A DNA stretch of 26,420 bases from positions 1 through 26,420 of the forward strand of contig CAMLGF010000051.1 in assembly GCA_946479515.1 (NCBI GenBank), written 5' to 3'. Shown here piece after piece: positions 6,788-17,259 of this stretch. The stretch is from an uncultured Pseudomonadota bacterium (GTDB lineage Bacteria; Pseudomonadota; Gammaproteobacteria; Steroidobacterales; Steroidobacteraceae). A program made the translations under genes and the position numbers. The notes beneath the pieces were generated by a model. The model ran no database searches, was not told the origin of the DNA, and worked only from the letters and a program-made list of their open reading frames with translations. Within the stretch, counting starts at the first letter, position 1; each line of letters begins with the position of its first letter.

Positions 6788-8002
6788 TCAATCCACCCGC
6801 AGGTTCATGGCATGTCGCACGTCGTCGAGCGTGGCGCGTGCCGCATCGCGGGCCTTCTCGGCGCCTTCGGCGATGATGTTGCGCACCAGCTCCGGATTCT
6901 CCTCGAATTCCACCGCCCGCTTGCGGATGGCGCCGATCTCCTCGACCACCTTGTCGATGAGCGGCTTCTTGCACTCGAGGCAGCCGATGCCGGCGGTGCG
7001 GCAGCCATTCGCGGCCCAGGCACGCGTTTCCTCGCTCGAGTAGATCTTGTGCAGGTCGAACACGGGGCAGATGTCGGGGTTGCCCGGGTCGGTGCGACGC
7101 ACGCGCGCGGGGTCGGTCTGCATGGTCTTGAGTTTCTTCGCGACCTCGTCCGGGTCCTCGCGCAGGCCGATGGTGTTGCCGTACGACTTGGACATCTTGC
7201 GGCCATCGAGACCCGGCACCTTGGGCGTGGCGGTGAGCAGCACCTGCGGCTCGGGCAGGATGCTGACGCTGCCGCCTTCCAGGTTGCCTAACAACCGCTC
7301 GCGGTCGGCGACGGTGAGGCGGCTGTTGCTGGTGACCACTTCGCGCGCTTTCTCCAGCGCCAGCGTATCGCCGGCTTCCTGGAATTTCTTGCGCAGCTGC
7401 TTGTACAGGGTGCTGTTGCGGCCGCCGAGCTGCTTGACCGCTTTTTCGACCTTGACCTCGAAGTCCGGCTCGCGGCCGTACAGGTGATTGAAGCGGCGCG
7501 CCACCTCGCGCGTGATCTCCACGTGCGCGACCTGGTCCTCGCCCACCGGTACGTAGGCGGGCTTGTAGAGCAGGATGTCGGCGGTCTGCAGCAACGGATA
7601 GCCGAGAAAGCCATACGTGGCGAGATCCCTTTCCTTGAGCTGCTCCTGCTGATCCTTGTAGCTGGGCACGCGCTCGAGCCAGCCCAGCGGGGTGATCATG
7701 GACAGCAGCAGGTGCAGCTCGGCGTGCTCGGGCACCTGCGATTGCACGAACAGCGTCGCCACTCCGGGGTTGAGACCGGCGGCCAGCCAGTCGATGAGCA
7801 TCTCGCGGATGAATTTCGGCAGCTGCTTGGTGTCTTCGTAACCCGTGGTCAGCGCATGCCAGTCCGCCACGAAGAAAAAGCATTCGTACTGGTACTGCAG
7901 GTCCACCCAGTTCTTCAACGCGCCATGGTAGTTGCCGAGGTGCAACTGACCCGTCGGACGCATGCCGGAAAGGACTCTTTTTGCTTGCGGATGGCTACTC
8001 AC
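6788..8002 (-). CDS. trpS: Tryptophanyl-tRNA synthetase, long form with a four-Cys cluster motif
   Basis: Class I aminoacyl-tRNA synthetase charging tRNA-Trp. The 404-residue product has the HIGH-type motif PTGQLHLGNYHGAL (residues 16-29), the tryptophan-binding region (VPVGEDQVAHVEITREVA) and KMSKS at residues 269-273. It is ~70 residues longer than E. coli TrpRS, with an insert of about residues 190-265 before KMSKS. In the anticodon-binding part, Cys312, Cys334, Cys341 and Cys344 form C-x21-C-x6-C-x2-C, close to the [4Fe-4S] motif described for Thermotoga TrpRS. The start is GTG (8002) with no Shine-Dalgarno; TATAAT lies 11 nt upstream. It heads the trpS-scpA-scpB operon. Confidence 0.96.
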   Translation of the reverse strand: MSSHPQAKRVLSGMRPTGQLHLGNYHGALKNWVDLQYQYECFFFVADWHALTTGYEDTKQLPKFIREMLIDWLAAGLNPGVATLFVQSQVPEHAELHLLLSMITPLGWLERVPSYKDQQEQLKERDLATYGFLGYPLLQTADILLYKPAYVPVGEDQVAHVEITREVARRFNHLYGREPDFEVKVEKAVKQLGGRNSTLYKQLRKKFQEAGDTLALEKAREVVTSNSRLTVADRERLLGNLEGGSVSILPEPQVLLTATPKVPGLDGRKMSKSYGNTIGLREDPDEVAKKLKTMQTDPARVRRTDPGNPDICPVFDLHKIYSSEETRAWAANGCRTAGIGCLECKKPLIDKVVEEIGAIRKRAVEFEENPELVRNIIAEGAEKARDAARATLDDVRHAMNLRVD

Positions 8003-8013
8003 GGAAGCGCGGA

Positions 8014-8019
8014 ATTATA
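8014..8019 (-). promoter_or_regulatory. Candidate trpS -10 box
   Basis: TATAAT on the minus strand followed by TCCGCGC, with 11 nt between the box and the GTG of trpS, the same spacing as at ubiG. The expected transcript would be leaderless or nearly so. No convincing -35 is seen; the upstream side runs straight into the inverted-repeat element ending at 8036. Confidence 0.5.
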
Positions 8020-8035
8020 GGGGGCGCGTGTGCGC

Positions 8036-8132
8036 AATGGGGACATTCCTCGTCTGTGCGTCCGCGCGAGAAAGCGCACGTACCCCGTTGAGGTGCGTCC
8101 CCTTTTTCAAGGAAACGAGGAATGTCCCCATT
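8036..8132. repeat. 97-bp REP/MITE-like element with 18-bp perfect inverted repeats
   Basis: AATGGGGACATTCCTCGT at 8036-8053 is repeated exactly, in inverted orientation, at 8115-8132. Inside lies a further related motif, so GGGGACNNNCCTC occurs three times: 8039-8051 (plus), and 8090-8102 and 8117-8129 (minus). The right arm touches the yciO stop codon (8131-8133) and the left arm ends 16 bp from the trpS -10. No ORF fits inside, no target duplication is obvious, and no T-tract follows the arms. It resembles a REP doublet mobilised by a RAYT-type transposase, or a small MITE; that origin is inferred, the repeat structure is directly visible. Confidence 0.75.
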
Positions 8133-8754
8133 AAATTCCCAGCGTTGACAAATCCCCGCGACCAATCCTTGCGACCACCGGCGGTGTCACGGCCAGATCG
8201 ATGACGGTGGTGGGCTCGATGCCGCAATGGCCGCCGTCGAGAACACAGTCGACTTGATGCTCGAGGCGGTTCCTGATCTCGCGGCCTTCGGTGAGCGGCA
8301 GTTCGTCGCCGGGCAAGAGCAAGGTGGAGCTCATGAGAGGTTCACCCAGCTCCGCGAGCAGAAGTCGCGGCACTTCGTGATCGGGCACGCGGATGCCGAT
8401 GGTGCGGCGTTTCTCGTGCTGCAGGCGCCGCGGCGTCTCCTTGGTGGCCGGCAGCAGGAAGGTGTACGGGCCCGGCGTCGCGGCCTTGAGCATGCGGAAC
8501 TGCCAGTTCTCGACCTTGGCGTATTTCGCGATCTCGGTGAGGTCCCGGCAAACCAGCGTGAAATGATGATGCCGATCCGCGGTCCGGATGCGGCGAATGC
8601 GCTCCAGCGCATCCTTGTCGCCGATGTGGCAGCCGAGCGCGTAGCAGGAATCCGTGGGGTACACGATGAGCCCGCCCGCGCGCAGGATCTCCGCCGCCCG
8701 GCGGATCAGTCGCAGCTGTGGGTTCTCGGGATGTAGTTCGAAGTACTGGCTCAC
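8131..8754 (-). CDS. yciO: YciO family protein (Sua5/YrdC/YwlC fold)
   Basis: Member of the dsRNA/nucleotide-binding YrdC superfamily; TsaC/Sua5 members make threonylcarbamoyl-AMP for tRNA t6A, but the role of the YciO branch is uncertain. The 207-residue product closely follows E. coli YciO: VYPTDSCYALGCHIGDKDA, HFTLVCRDL, ATPGPYTFLLPATKE, EKRRTIGIRVPDHEV and PTTVIDL. The start is GTG at 8754 (VSQYFELHPENPQ), which agrees with the family N-terminus; the reading frame stays open far upstream but only as antisense to yciB. Transcribed toward trpS, with the repeat element directly after its stop. Confidence 0.92.
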   Translation of the reverse strand: MSQYFELHPENPQLRLIRRAAEILRAGGLIVYPTDSCYALGCHIGDKDALERIRRIRTADRHHHFTLVCRDLTEIAKYAKVENWQFRMLKAATPGPYTFLLPATKETPRRLQHEKRRTIGIRVPDHEVPRLLLAELGEPLMSSTLLLPGDELPLTEGREIRNRLEHQVDCVLDGGHCGIEPTTVIDLAVTPPVVARIGRGDLSTLGI

Positions 8755-8816
8755 GGGCGTCCGCGCGAAGCGCGACCAGGAAGATTCACACGCCGCACCG
8801 GGCGCGGCGAGCCCGG

Positions 8817-8822
8817 TATCAT
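8817..8822 (+). promoter_or_regulatory. Candidate yciB operon -10 box
   Basis: TATCAT followed by ACGCGC, 46 nt before the yciB ATG, in the 114-bp divergent spacer between yciO and yciB. It has the same -10 plus CG-rich discriminator form as other promoters in this window. No good -35. Confidence 0.3.
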
Positions 8823-8868
8823 ACGCGCCCGCGCCCGCCCGCCTGCCCGCACGAGACAGAATCCCCGC

Positions 8869-9420
8869 ATGGAAACGTTGATCGAACTCGCCCCACTGAT
8901 CGCGTTCTTCATCACCTACAAGTGGTTCGGCGGCATTTACCCCGCGACCGCGGTGCTCATGGGGGCCATGGCGTTGCTGCTGGCCTGGGACTGGCTGCGC
9001 ACGCGCCAGGTGCCGCAGATGCATCTGCTGAGCGCCATCCTCGTCTGGGTGTTCGGCATCGCCACGCTGCTGCTGCACGACGTGCGTTTCATCCAGTGGA
9101 AGGCCACGGTTTTCTACTGGCTGGTGGCGCTGGCCTTCGGTGTCACCGTCTGGGTCGGCAGGATGACGCTGCTCGAACGCCTGCTCGGCAAGAACCTGCC
9201 CGAGGCCATCAGCGTGCCACGCGCGCGCTGGCGCAGGTTGTCTCTGGTGACGGCGTCGTTCAATTTCGCGTTGGGCGCGCTCAACCTGTGGGTGGCGTAT
9301 CACATGAGCGAGGCAAGCTGGGTGACGTTCAAGACCTGGGTGGTGGTGCCGCTGCTGATGGCGTTCACCATGGGCCTCATCGTGTGCCTGCTGCGCGGCC
9401 AACCCAAGGAGTCCGCATGA
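8869..9420 (+). CDS. yciB: Inner-membrane intracellular septation protein A
   Basis: Polytopic inner-membrane protein of the YciB/IspZ family, linked to septation and envelope synthesis. The 183-residue length is typical. Start METLIELAPLIAFFITYKWF, then about five to six hydrophobic segments, with the conserved FIQWKATVFYWLVALAF, GKNLPE and RLSLVTASFNFALGALNLWV and the late TWVTFK-like segment (SWVTFKTWVVVPL). The stop overlaps the bolA start (ATGA), so the two are probably translated together. First gene of yciB-bolA-ppiC. Confidence 0.95.
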   Translation: METLIELAPLIAFFITYKWFGGIYPATAVLMGAMALLLAWDWLRTRQVPQMHLLSAILVWVFGIATLLLHDVRFIQWKATVFYWLVALAFGVTVWVGRMTLLERLLGKNLPEAISVPRARWRRLSLVTASFNFALGALNLWVAYHMSEASWVTFKTWVVVPLLMAFTMGLIVCLLRGQPKESA

Positions 9421-9716
9421 GCCGGGTCGATCGCCTGCGCACCGCGCTCACGGCGGCGCTCACGCCCACGTACCTCGACATTCGCGACGACAGTGCACGG
9501 CATGCCGGGCACGCGGGCGCGCGTGAGGGCGGGCATTTTCACGTCACCATCGCCGCGCCGGGCTTCGCCGGCCGCCGCGCGGTGGAACGCCATCGGATGG
9601 TCTATGCTGCCGCCGCCGAACTGATGGGCCGCGACATCCATGCATTGTCGATCGACGCGCGCGACAGTGCGGACATCCAGAAGATCGAGCCAGAAGAAAG
9701 TTCTTCAACTTCTTGA
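9417..9716 (+). CDS. bolA: BolA family protein
   Basis: Small Fe-S-trafficking and stress-morphology protein that pairs with monothiol glutaredoxins. The ATG at 9417, overlapping the yciB stop, gives 99 residues. Visible are the N-terminal helix (RVDRLRTALTAALTPTYLDI), the loop DDSARHAGHAG with candidate metal-ligand His residues, GGHFHVTIAAPGFAGRRAVERHRMVY with the family's invariant RHR, and the late AAELMGRDIHALSIDA. The RHRMVY and HAL pattern fits BolA proper better than IbaG. Eight bases separate it from ppiC. Confidence 0.9.
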   Translation: MSRVDRLRTALTAALTPTYLDIRDDSARHAGHAGAREGGHFHVTIAAPGFAGRRAVERHRMVYAAAAELMGRDIHALSIDARDSADIQKIEPEESSSTS

Positions 9717-9724
9717 GAGATAAA

Positions 9725-10702
9725 ATGAAAATCACCCCAATTTTCGTCACCTGCATGGCCCTGGCGCTGGCCGCCTGCGGCAAACAGGCCGACAAGCCGG
9801 CGGCCGCCACCGCAGCCGCCGCACCAGCCTCACCGCCTGCGGTGACGGTGAATGGCAAGGCCATCGCGCAGCAGACCTTCGAGGTCTATGCCAGCGGCTT
9901 GGCGCGCAAACCCTATGCCGAGCTGTCGCCCGAAGATCGCGAAGAGATCCGCGAAAGACTGGTCCGCATGGAGTTGCTCGCGCAGGATGCCGAGAAGAAT
10001 GGACTCCTCAAGGATCCTGAACTGGCATCAGCTCTCGAACTCTCGCGCCTGCAGCTCATCCAGCAAGCCACGGCGGAAAAGCTGGCCAAGGACCAGGCGC
10101 CCACCGAGACCGAGCTGCGCGCCGAATACGACACGCAGATCGCCGCGATGCCCAACATCGAAGTGCGCGCCCGGCACATCGTGCTGAGCGGCGAGGACGT
10201 CGCGCAGAAGGTCATCGACCGCATCAAGGGCGGCGCCAGCTTCGCGACCCTCGCGCGCCAGATGTCGATTCACAAGGAGTCCGCGCGCAATGGCGGCGAG
10301 CTGGGCTGGTTTCCGCCCAATGCCCTCGGGCCGGATTTCGGCACCGCCGTGTCGATGCTCAAGAAGGGCGAAGTAACGCCGCACCCCGTGCAGACGCGCA
10401 TGGGCTGGCACGTCGTGCAGCTCGAGGACACGCGCGACAGCCAGCCGCCGCCTTTCGACCAGGTGCGTGACCAGCTGACGCGGCTGGTTGTCGCCAAGAA
10501 ACTCGCCATGGCGTCGGATGCCCTGCTGAAGGCGGCCAAAGTGGACCCGCCGCTGAACACGGATGCGGCCAAGGCGCTGGTTGCCGCACCAGCCGCAGCG
10601 CCAGCCGCCTCTCCCGCGCCGGCAGCGACCACGCCGGCCGCCGCGCCCGCTTCGACAGCGGCACCGTCCCAGGCGCCTGCGGAAGCACCGAAGGCGCCCT
10701 GA
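9725..10702 (+). CDS. PpiC-type (parvulin) peptidyl-prolyl isomerase lipoprotein
   Basis: Probably an envelope-anchored folding factor. ATG at 9725 has GAGAGA a few bases upstream and starts a lipoprotein signal (MKITPIFVTCMALALAAC) with lipobox LAAC and acylation at Cys18. Next come an Ala/Pro linker (about 20-38), a SurA-like helical chaperone region (about 40-140), one parvulin domain (about 147-235: RARHIVL, GGELGWF, MGWHVVQLED) and a C-terminal Ala/Pro-rich tail (about 285-325). A close arrangement of yciB, bolA and a ppiC gene suggests an envelope role. It converges on ligA with 33 bp between stops. Individual parvulin subfamily not assigned. Confidence 0.93.
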   Translation: MKITPIFVTCMALALAACGKQADKPAAATAAAAPASPPAVTVNGKAIAQQTFEVYASGLARKPYAELSPEDREEIRERLVRMELLAQDAEKNGLLKDPELASALELSRLQLIQQATAEKLAKDQAPTETELRAEYDTQIAAMPNIEVRARHIVLSGEDVAQKVIDRIKGGASFATLARQMSIHKESARNGGELGWFPPNALGPDFGTAVSMLKKGEVTPHPVQTRMGWHVVQLEDTRDSQPPPFDQVRDQLTRLVVAKKLAMASDALLKAAKVDPPLNTDAAKALVAAPAAAPAASPAPAATTPAAAPASTAAPSQAPAEAPKAP

Positions 10703-10735
10703 TTTCGTGAGTATCGGGCCGACCGGTCGCGGACT

Positions 10736-12784
<2,049 letters not shown>

Positions 12785-13741
12785 TCAGGCCTGTCCGGCG
12801 CGCGCGGCCGGCGCCGAGCTTTCGATCGACTGGCGCAGGCGCGCGATGCGCTCGGCGGTCAGTTCCTCGCCATGCTGATCCGTCATCTGGCCACCGAGCC
12901 GGTCGGCGAGCTGGCGCGCGGCATGCACGAGTTCGTCGAATACTTCGCGCTCGGGCAACGGGCCGGGCAGCACGGCGAACAGATTGAGTCCCGAGAAGCG
13001 CTGTGAATCCATGATGGACGGATCGAAGGTGCCCGGCTGCGCCAGCGCGGCCGCGGACAGCAGCACGCGGCCCTGCTCGTCCGGAAAGTGATAGATGTCC
13101 ATCGGTCCGTGCCAGAAACCGCAGCCGCCGAAAGCCTGGCGCAGCGCGCGTCCCGGGAAACGCGGTTCGGAGCCGGGAATCACCCGCAAGGTGACGATGC
13201 GCCGCTGCGCCTCGGCGGGCCAGGCCAGCGTGAGCTTCGGCGCGCCCACGGTGGGCACCGAGTCGGGTACCACGCGCACCGCCGAGACTTCCTCGCCCTG
13301 CGGAATGTAGGGTTCCGCGCGACCGACTTCCGCGGTAGTCGGGGTGTCCTGCGGGACGTCCACGGCGACGTCATCGGAAATGGAAATGCCCAGGGCGCGC
13401 CGCGTGCCCGACTCCGACGTGCTGGCGAGTTCGATCACTGGCAGGGAATCCGGCACCGACAGTCTCGGCTCACGCACGACGTTGATCTCCGGCAAGGGCT
13501 TGAGCTCGGAGCGATCGCCACGTTCGGCCACGCGCGCCGACGCCGCGCCGTCCCCGTCGGCCGCGGCGGCACGGCCACCGCCGCGCGACTCCTCGCGCGT
13601 GGCGCCGCGCCGATCGTCTCGCCCGCTTCCGGCAGAAGCCGCCATCGAGCGCTGCCCGCGCGATCGCCACCACTCGAAGCCGGCGATGCCGGCGACGAAC
13701 AGCAGGCCGACCACGAGCAGGATGATGCGCAGCTCCGGCAT
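12785..13741 (-). CDS. zipA: Cell division protein ZipA
   Basis: Bitopic membrane protein that tethers FtsZ to the inner membrane at the septum. The 318-residue product has an N-terminal membrane anchor (about residues 4-23, LRIILLVVGLLFVAGIAGFE) followed by basic residues, then a ~150-residue Arg/Gly/Ala- and Ser/Glu-rich linker in place of the usual Pro/Gln-rich one. The C-terminal FtsZ-binding domain (about 170-310) contains TLRVIPGSEPRFPGRALRQAF, read here as positions of the domain start, CGFWHGPMDIYHF and RFSGLNLFAVLPGP. The gene starts 10 bp after smc ends. The gammaproteobacterial restriction of ZipA supports the taxonomy. Confidence 0.94.
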   Translation of the reverse strand: MPELRIILLVVGLLFVAGIAGFEWWRSRGQRSMAASAGSGRDDRRGATREESRGGGRAAAADGDGAASARVAERGDRSELKPLPEINVVREPRLSVPDSLPVIELASTSESGTRRALGISISDDVAVDVPQDTPTTAEVGRAEPYIPQGEEVSAVRVVPDSVPTVGAPKLTLAWPAEAQRRIVTLRVIPGSEPRFPGRALRQAFGGCGFWHGPMDIYHFPDEQGRVLLSAAALAQPGTFDPSIMDSQRFSGLNLFAVLPGPLPEREVFDELVHAARQLADRLGGQMTDQHGEELTAERIARLRQSIESSAPAARAGQA

Positions 13742-13751
13742 GGTCCAGTCC

Positions 13752-16700
13752 TCAGGCGCTCGCCATGCGCACCGCCTCGTCGACGTCCACCGCGACCAGG
13801 CGCGAGCAGCCGGGCTCGGTCATGGTGACGCCCAGGAGCTGCGACGCGAGCTCCATGGTCGCCTTGTTGTGCGTGATGAAAATGAACTGCACCTGCTCCG
13901 ACATCGACTTCACGATGTCGCAGAAGCGGCCGACATTGTGCTCGTCGAGCGGCGCGTCCACTTCGTCCAGCAGGCAGAACGGCGCCGGGTTGAGGTCGAA
14001 GATCGAGAACACCAGCGCGACCGCGGTCAGCGCCTTCTCGCCACCCGAGAGCTGGTGGATGCTGCTGTTGCGCTTGCCAGGCGGGCGCGCCATGACGGCC
14101 ACGCCGGCCGACAGCACATCGTCGCCCACGAGCTCCAGATAGGCATGGCCGCCACCGAAGAGCTTGGGGAACTTCGCCTTCAGCCCATCGTTGATGCGGT
14201 TGAACGTGTCTTCGAAACGCGTGCGCGTCTCCTTGTCGATCTTCTGCATCGCCTCCTCGAGCGTGGCGAGCGCCGCCGTGACGTCCGCGAACTGCCGGTC
14301 GAGGTACTCCTTGCGCTCCGAGCATTCCTTCAGCTCGTCGATGGCGGCCAGGTTCACCTGGCCGAGCTTCTCCAGATCGGCGCGTGTTCCGGCCAGCGAT
14401 TCCTCCCAGGCGGACACCGCGGCGTCGGCCGCCAGACCGGCCAGGATCTCCGCCAGCTCGAAGCGCGTCGCCGCGAACTGCTCCACCAGGCCCTCGCGCC
14501 GCACGCGCGATTCCTGGGCCACCAGTCGTGCCTGTTCCATGGCCTCGCGTGACGCGTTGACGCGCGTCTCGGCGTCGAGCCGCTTTTCATCGAGCGTGCG
14601 CAGGGCGCCATCGGCTTCCTCGAGCGCCCGGCGTTCGGTGCCGAGCTCGCTCTCGATCTCCAGGCGGCGGGCCAGGAAATCCTTGAGCTTGCCTTCCAGT
14701 TCGACGATGGGCAGGTCGCCATCTGCGAGGGCGGCTTCCAGTTCATGGGCGCGGACCTGAGTCTGGGTGCGCTGATCTGCCATGCGCTTGAGGCCGACGG
14801 CCATCGACGATTCCGAGGAGCGGCGCGACTCGATGCGGATGAGCAGGTCACGGCTGGTGAGTTGCGCGGCCTGCCAGCGCTCGCGCGCCGACTGCACGGC
14901 TTCGCGGCGCCCTTCGCGCTCGCCTTCGAGATCGGCGCGGCGGGAATCCAGCGCATCGAGCGCGACCAGCCCGCGATCCAGCTCGGCGCGCGCGCGCGCC
15001 AGCGTGTCCTGGCCGATGCCGACTTCACGCGTGACCTCGGCGGCTTCTTCCTCGAGCCGCTCGCGGCGCACGGTGGATTCCTGCGTGCGAGCGCGCTCGC
15101 CCTCGAGCTGGCCCAGCAGGTCGGCGTGAAAGCGGTGCGCGCCCTGGATGGTGCTCTGCGCCTGGTCGCGATCACGCTCGGCCGCCGCCAATTCCTCGCG
15201 GCAGGCGGCGAGCCGCACTTCGGACTCGCGCACCGTTTCCTCGCTGGCGGCGAGCTCGACACGCAGCTGTTTGACGCGCTGTTCGCGCTCCAGCACGCCC
15301 GAGTGCGGATCTCCACCGCGATTCACGCGCAACCAGTCGCGGCCCAGCCACTCGCCGGTGCGCGTGATGACGGACTCGTCGTGTGCCAGCTCACGCCGGA
15401 TGGCCAGCGCCTCGGGCAGCGTCTCGGCGAGACGGACACGCGACAGCAGGCGCACGATGGCACCGGGGCCGCTCACCACGCCGGACAGCATGTCGGGCGC
15501 ACCATCGGCCTCGACGTGCCCGCCGGCTTGCAGCAACGACACTCGGCCGACGGGCAGCGACGGCAGCACGCCGGCGACCTGGTCCAGCTCGTCGACGCAC
15601 AGCGCCTCGAGGTAATCGCCCAATGCCGTTTCGACCGCCCGCTCCCAGCCTCCCTTGACGGACAGCTGGGCGGCGAGCCGCGGCTGCTGCGCGAGGCCCG
15701 AACTGCTCAGCCATTCCGCGGTACGTGAATCCCCGCGCTGCAAGGCGGCTTTCTGCAGAGCCTCCAGCGAAACCACCTCGGCGCGGCATTTCTCGCGGTC
15801 GGCGCGGGCGTGCTCGAGGCGGCTCTCGGCGTCGAACTGCGCGGCGCGCAGTTTCTGCGAACGGTCGAGCGCGGCACTCAGCGCGCGCGACAGCTCGTCG
15901 GCGGTGCTGCGGGCCACGGATTCCTTCTCGGCCAGTTGCGCCAGCAGCGCCGAGGATTCCTGCGCCACCAGGGCCTCGCGCTCCACGGCGAGACGATCCG
16001 CCTGGGCGGCCAGGCGGCGCAGCTGGTTCTCCAGCTGTTCGATGCGCGCGCGCTCGACCTGGGTAGTCTGGTGCGCCGCGCCCTGCTCACGGTTGAAGCC
16101 CTCCCAGCGCTGCTGCCAGTCGGCCAGTTGCTGCTCGGCGCCGGCCAGATCCTCGTTGAGCGCGGTCTCGGCCGCCTGCGCCCGTTCCAGCTCGGGCAAG
16201 AGTTTCTCGATCTCCGCGCGCAGCGACTCGATCTGGCGTTCGTCGCGTTCGATGTGGCTGTTGAGCTCGGCCAGCGTCGCGCGCGCCTGCGAGAGCTCGT
16301 TGCGCTGCTGATCGCGCAGCTCGCGCGTGTGCGCGATGGAGCTTTCGGTGCGGCTGATCTCGGCGCCCACCTCGTAATAGCGCGCCTGCACGGCGTTCAC
16401 GCGCTCGGATTGCTCGTGCTGGTAGACGCGTTGCGTTTCGATGGCCGCCTCGGCGGCGCGCTGCTCGGCCAGCGACTGCTGCATGGCGAGCTCGCATTCG
16501 CGCACGGCGCTGTCCTGCACCTCGGCGCCGGAATCGATTTCGCGCAGGCGCAGCGCCAGCAGCTCGGCGGTGAGCCGCCGCTCGGTCTCCTTGAGCGCCT
16601 GATAGCGCCGCGCGGTGGCGGCCTGGCGCTGCAGGTGGCGAATCTGCTTGTCGACTTCGTCGCGCACGTCCTGCAGGCGCTCGAGGTTCTCGCGCGTATC

Positions 16701-17255
16701 GGCGATGCGCGACTCGGTTTCCTTGCGGCGCTCCTTGTAGCGCGAGATGCCGGCGGCCTCCTCCACGAACATGCGCATGTCGTCGGCCTTGGCCTCGATG
16801 ACGCGCGAGATCATGCCCTGCTCGATGATGGCGTAGCTGCGCGAGCCGAGGCCGGTGCCGAGGAACAGCTGCGTGATGTCCTTGCGGCGGCAACGCGCGC
16901 CGTTGAGGAAGTAGTTTGACGAGCCGTCGCGCGACACCTGTCGCTTGAGCGACACCTCGTTGTACTCGGCATAGGGTCCGGACAGCTTGCCGTCGCTGTT
17001 GTCGAACACCAGCTCCACCGACGCCGTGCCCACGGGCTTGCGCGAGGCGGAACCGTTGAAGATGACGTCGGTCATCGAGTCGCCGCGCAGATGCTTGGCG
17101 GACAGCTCGCCCATCACCCAGCGCACGGCGTCGATGATGTTCGACTTGCCGCAGCCGTTGGGACCGACGACGCCGGTGAGGTTGCTCGGAAAACCGACCG
17201 AGGTCGGATCCGCGAAAGATTTGAATCCGACGACTTTGATCTTGGTCAGGCGCAT
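13752..17255 (-). CDS. smc: Chromosome segregation ATPase SMC
   Basis: Large ATPase of bacterial condensin, acting with ScpA and ScpB (encoded at 4915-6775). The 1167-residue product has Walker A GPNGCGKSNIIDAV (about 31-44), the Q-loop region, the first long coiled coil, a hinge in the middle (about residues 525-640; LSVKGGWERAVETALGDYLE, then VSLLQAGG), the second coiled coil, ABC signature LSGGEKALTAVAL and Walker B FCLLDEVDAPLDEHN near the end. The start is set at ATG 17255 because SMC begins MRLTKIKVVGFKSF. The frame is open 25 codons further to ATG 17330, but that extension is not conserved in the family and contains a tandem repeat. Confidence 0.97.
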   Translation of the reverse strand: MRLTKIKVVGFKSFADPTSVGFPSNLTGVVGPNGCGKSNIIDAVRWVMGELSAKHLRGDSMTDVIFNGSASRKPVGTASVELVFDNSDGKLSGPYAEYNEVSLKRQVSRDGSSNYFLNGARCRRKDITQLFLGTGLGSRSYAIIEQGMISRVIEAKADDMRMFVEEAAGISRYKERRKETESRIADTRENLERLQDVRDEVDKQIRHLQRQAATARRYQALKETERRLTAELLALRLREIDSGAEVQDSAVRECELAMQQSLAEQRAAEAAIETQRVYQHEQSERVNAVQARYYEVGAEISRTESSIAHTRELRDQQRNELSQARATLAELNSHIERDERQIESLRAEIEKLLPELERAQAAETALNEDLAGAEQQLADWQQRWEGFNREQGAAHQTTQVERARIEQLENQLRRLAAQADRLAVEREALVAQESSALLAQLAEKESVARSTADELSRALSAALDRSQKLRAAQFDAESRLEHARADREKCRAEVVSLEALQKAALQRGDSRTAEWLSSSGLAQQPRLAAQLSVKGGWERAVETALGDYLEALCVDELDQVAGVLPSLPVGRVSLLQAGGHVEADGAPDMLSGVVSGPGAIVRLLSRVRLAETLPEALAIRRELAHDESVITRTGEWLGRDWLRVNRGGDPHSGVLEREQRVKQLRVELAASEETVRESEVRLAACREELAAAERDRDQAQSTIQGAHRFHADLLGQLEGERARTQESTVRRERLEEEAAEVTREVGIGQDTLARARAELDRGLVALDALDSRRADLEGEREGRREAVQSARERWQAAQLTSRDLLIRIESRRSSESSMAVGLKRMADQRTQTQVRAHELEAALADGDLPIVELEGKLKDFLARRLEIESELGTERRALEEADGALRTLDEKRLDAETRVNASREAMEQARLVAQESRVRREGLVEQFAATRFELAEILAGLAADAAVSAWEESLAGTRADLEKLGQVNLAAIDELKECSERKEYLDRQFADVTAALATLEEAMQKIDKETRTRFEDTFNRINDGLKAKFPKLFGGGHAYLELVGDDVLSAGVAVMARPPGKRNSSIHQLSGGEKALTAVALVFSIFDLNPAPFCLLDEVDAPLDEHNVGRFCDIVKSMSEQVQFIFITHNKATMELASQLLGVTMTEPGCSRLVAVDVDEAVRMASA

Positions 17256-17259
17256 CTGG

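Noticed and set aside
6090..7883. Minus-strand open frame of 597 codons overlapping trpS and scpA in another frame
   Set aside because: Out of frame with two clearly conserved genes; composition is Arg/Pro/His-rich without motifs.
8036..8132. CRISPR repeats or an intrinsic terminator
   Set aside because: Motif copies are inverted, diverged and unevenly spaced, which rules out CRISPR. No T-run follows the inverted arms on either strand, so an intrinsic terminator is unlikely.
14745..16919. Two long plus-strand open frames (327 and 369 codons) opposite smc
   Set aside because: They mirror the coiled-coil coding region of smc; repetitive Leu/Gly/Ala/Arg content is the antisense of Glu/Ala/Arg coiled coil.
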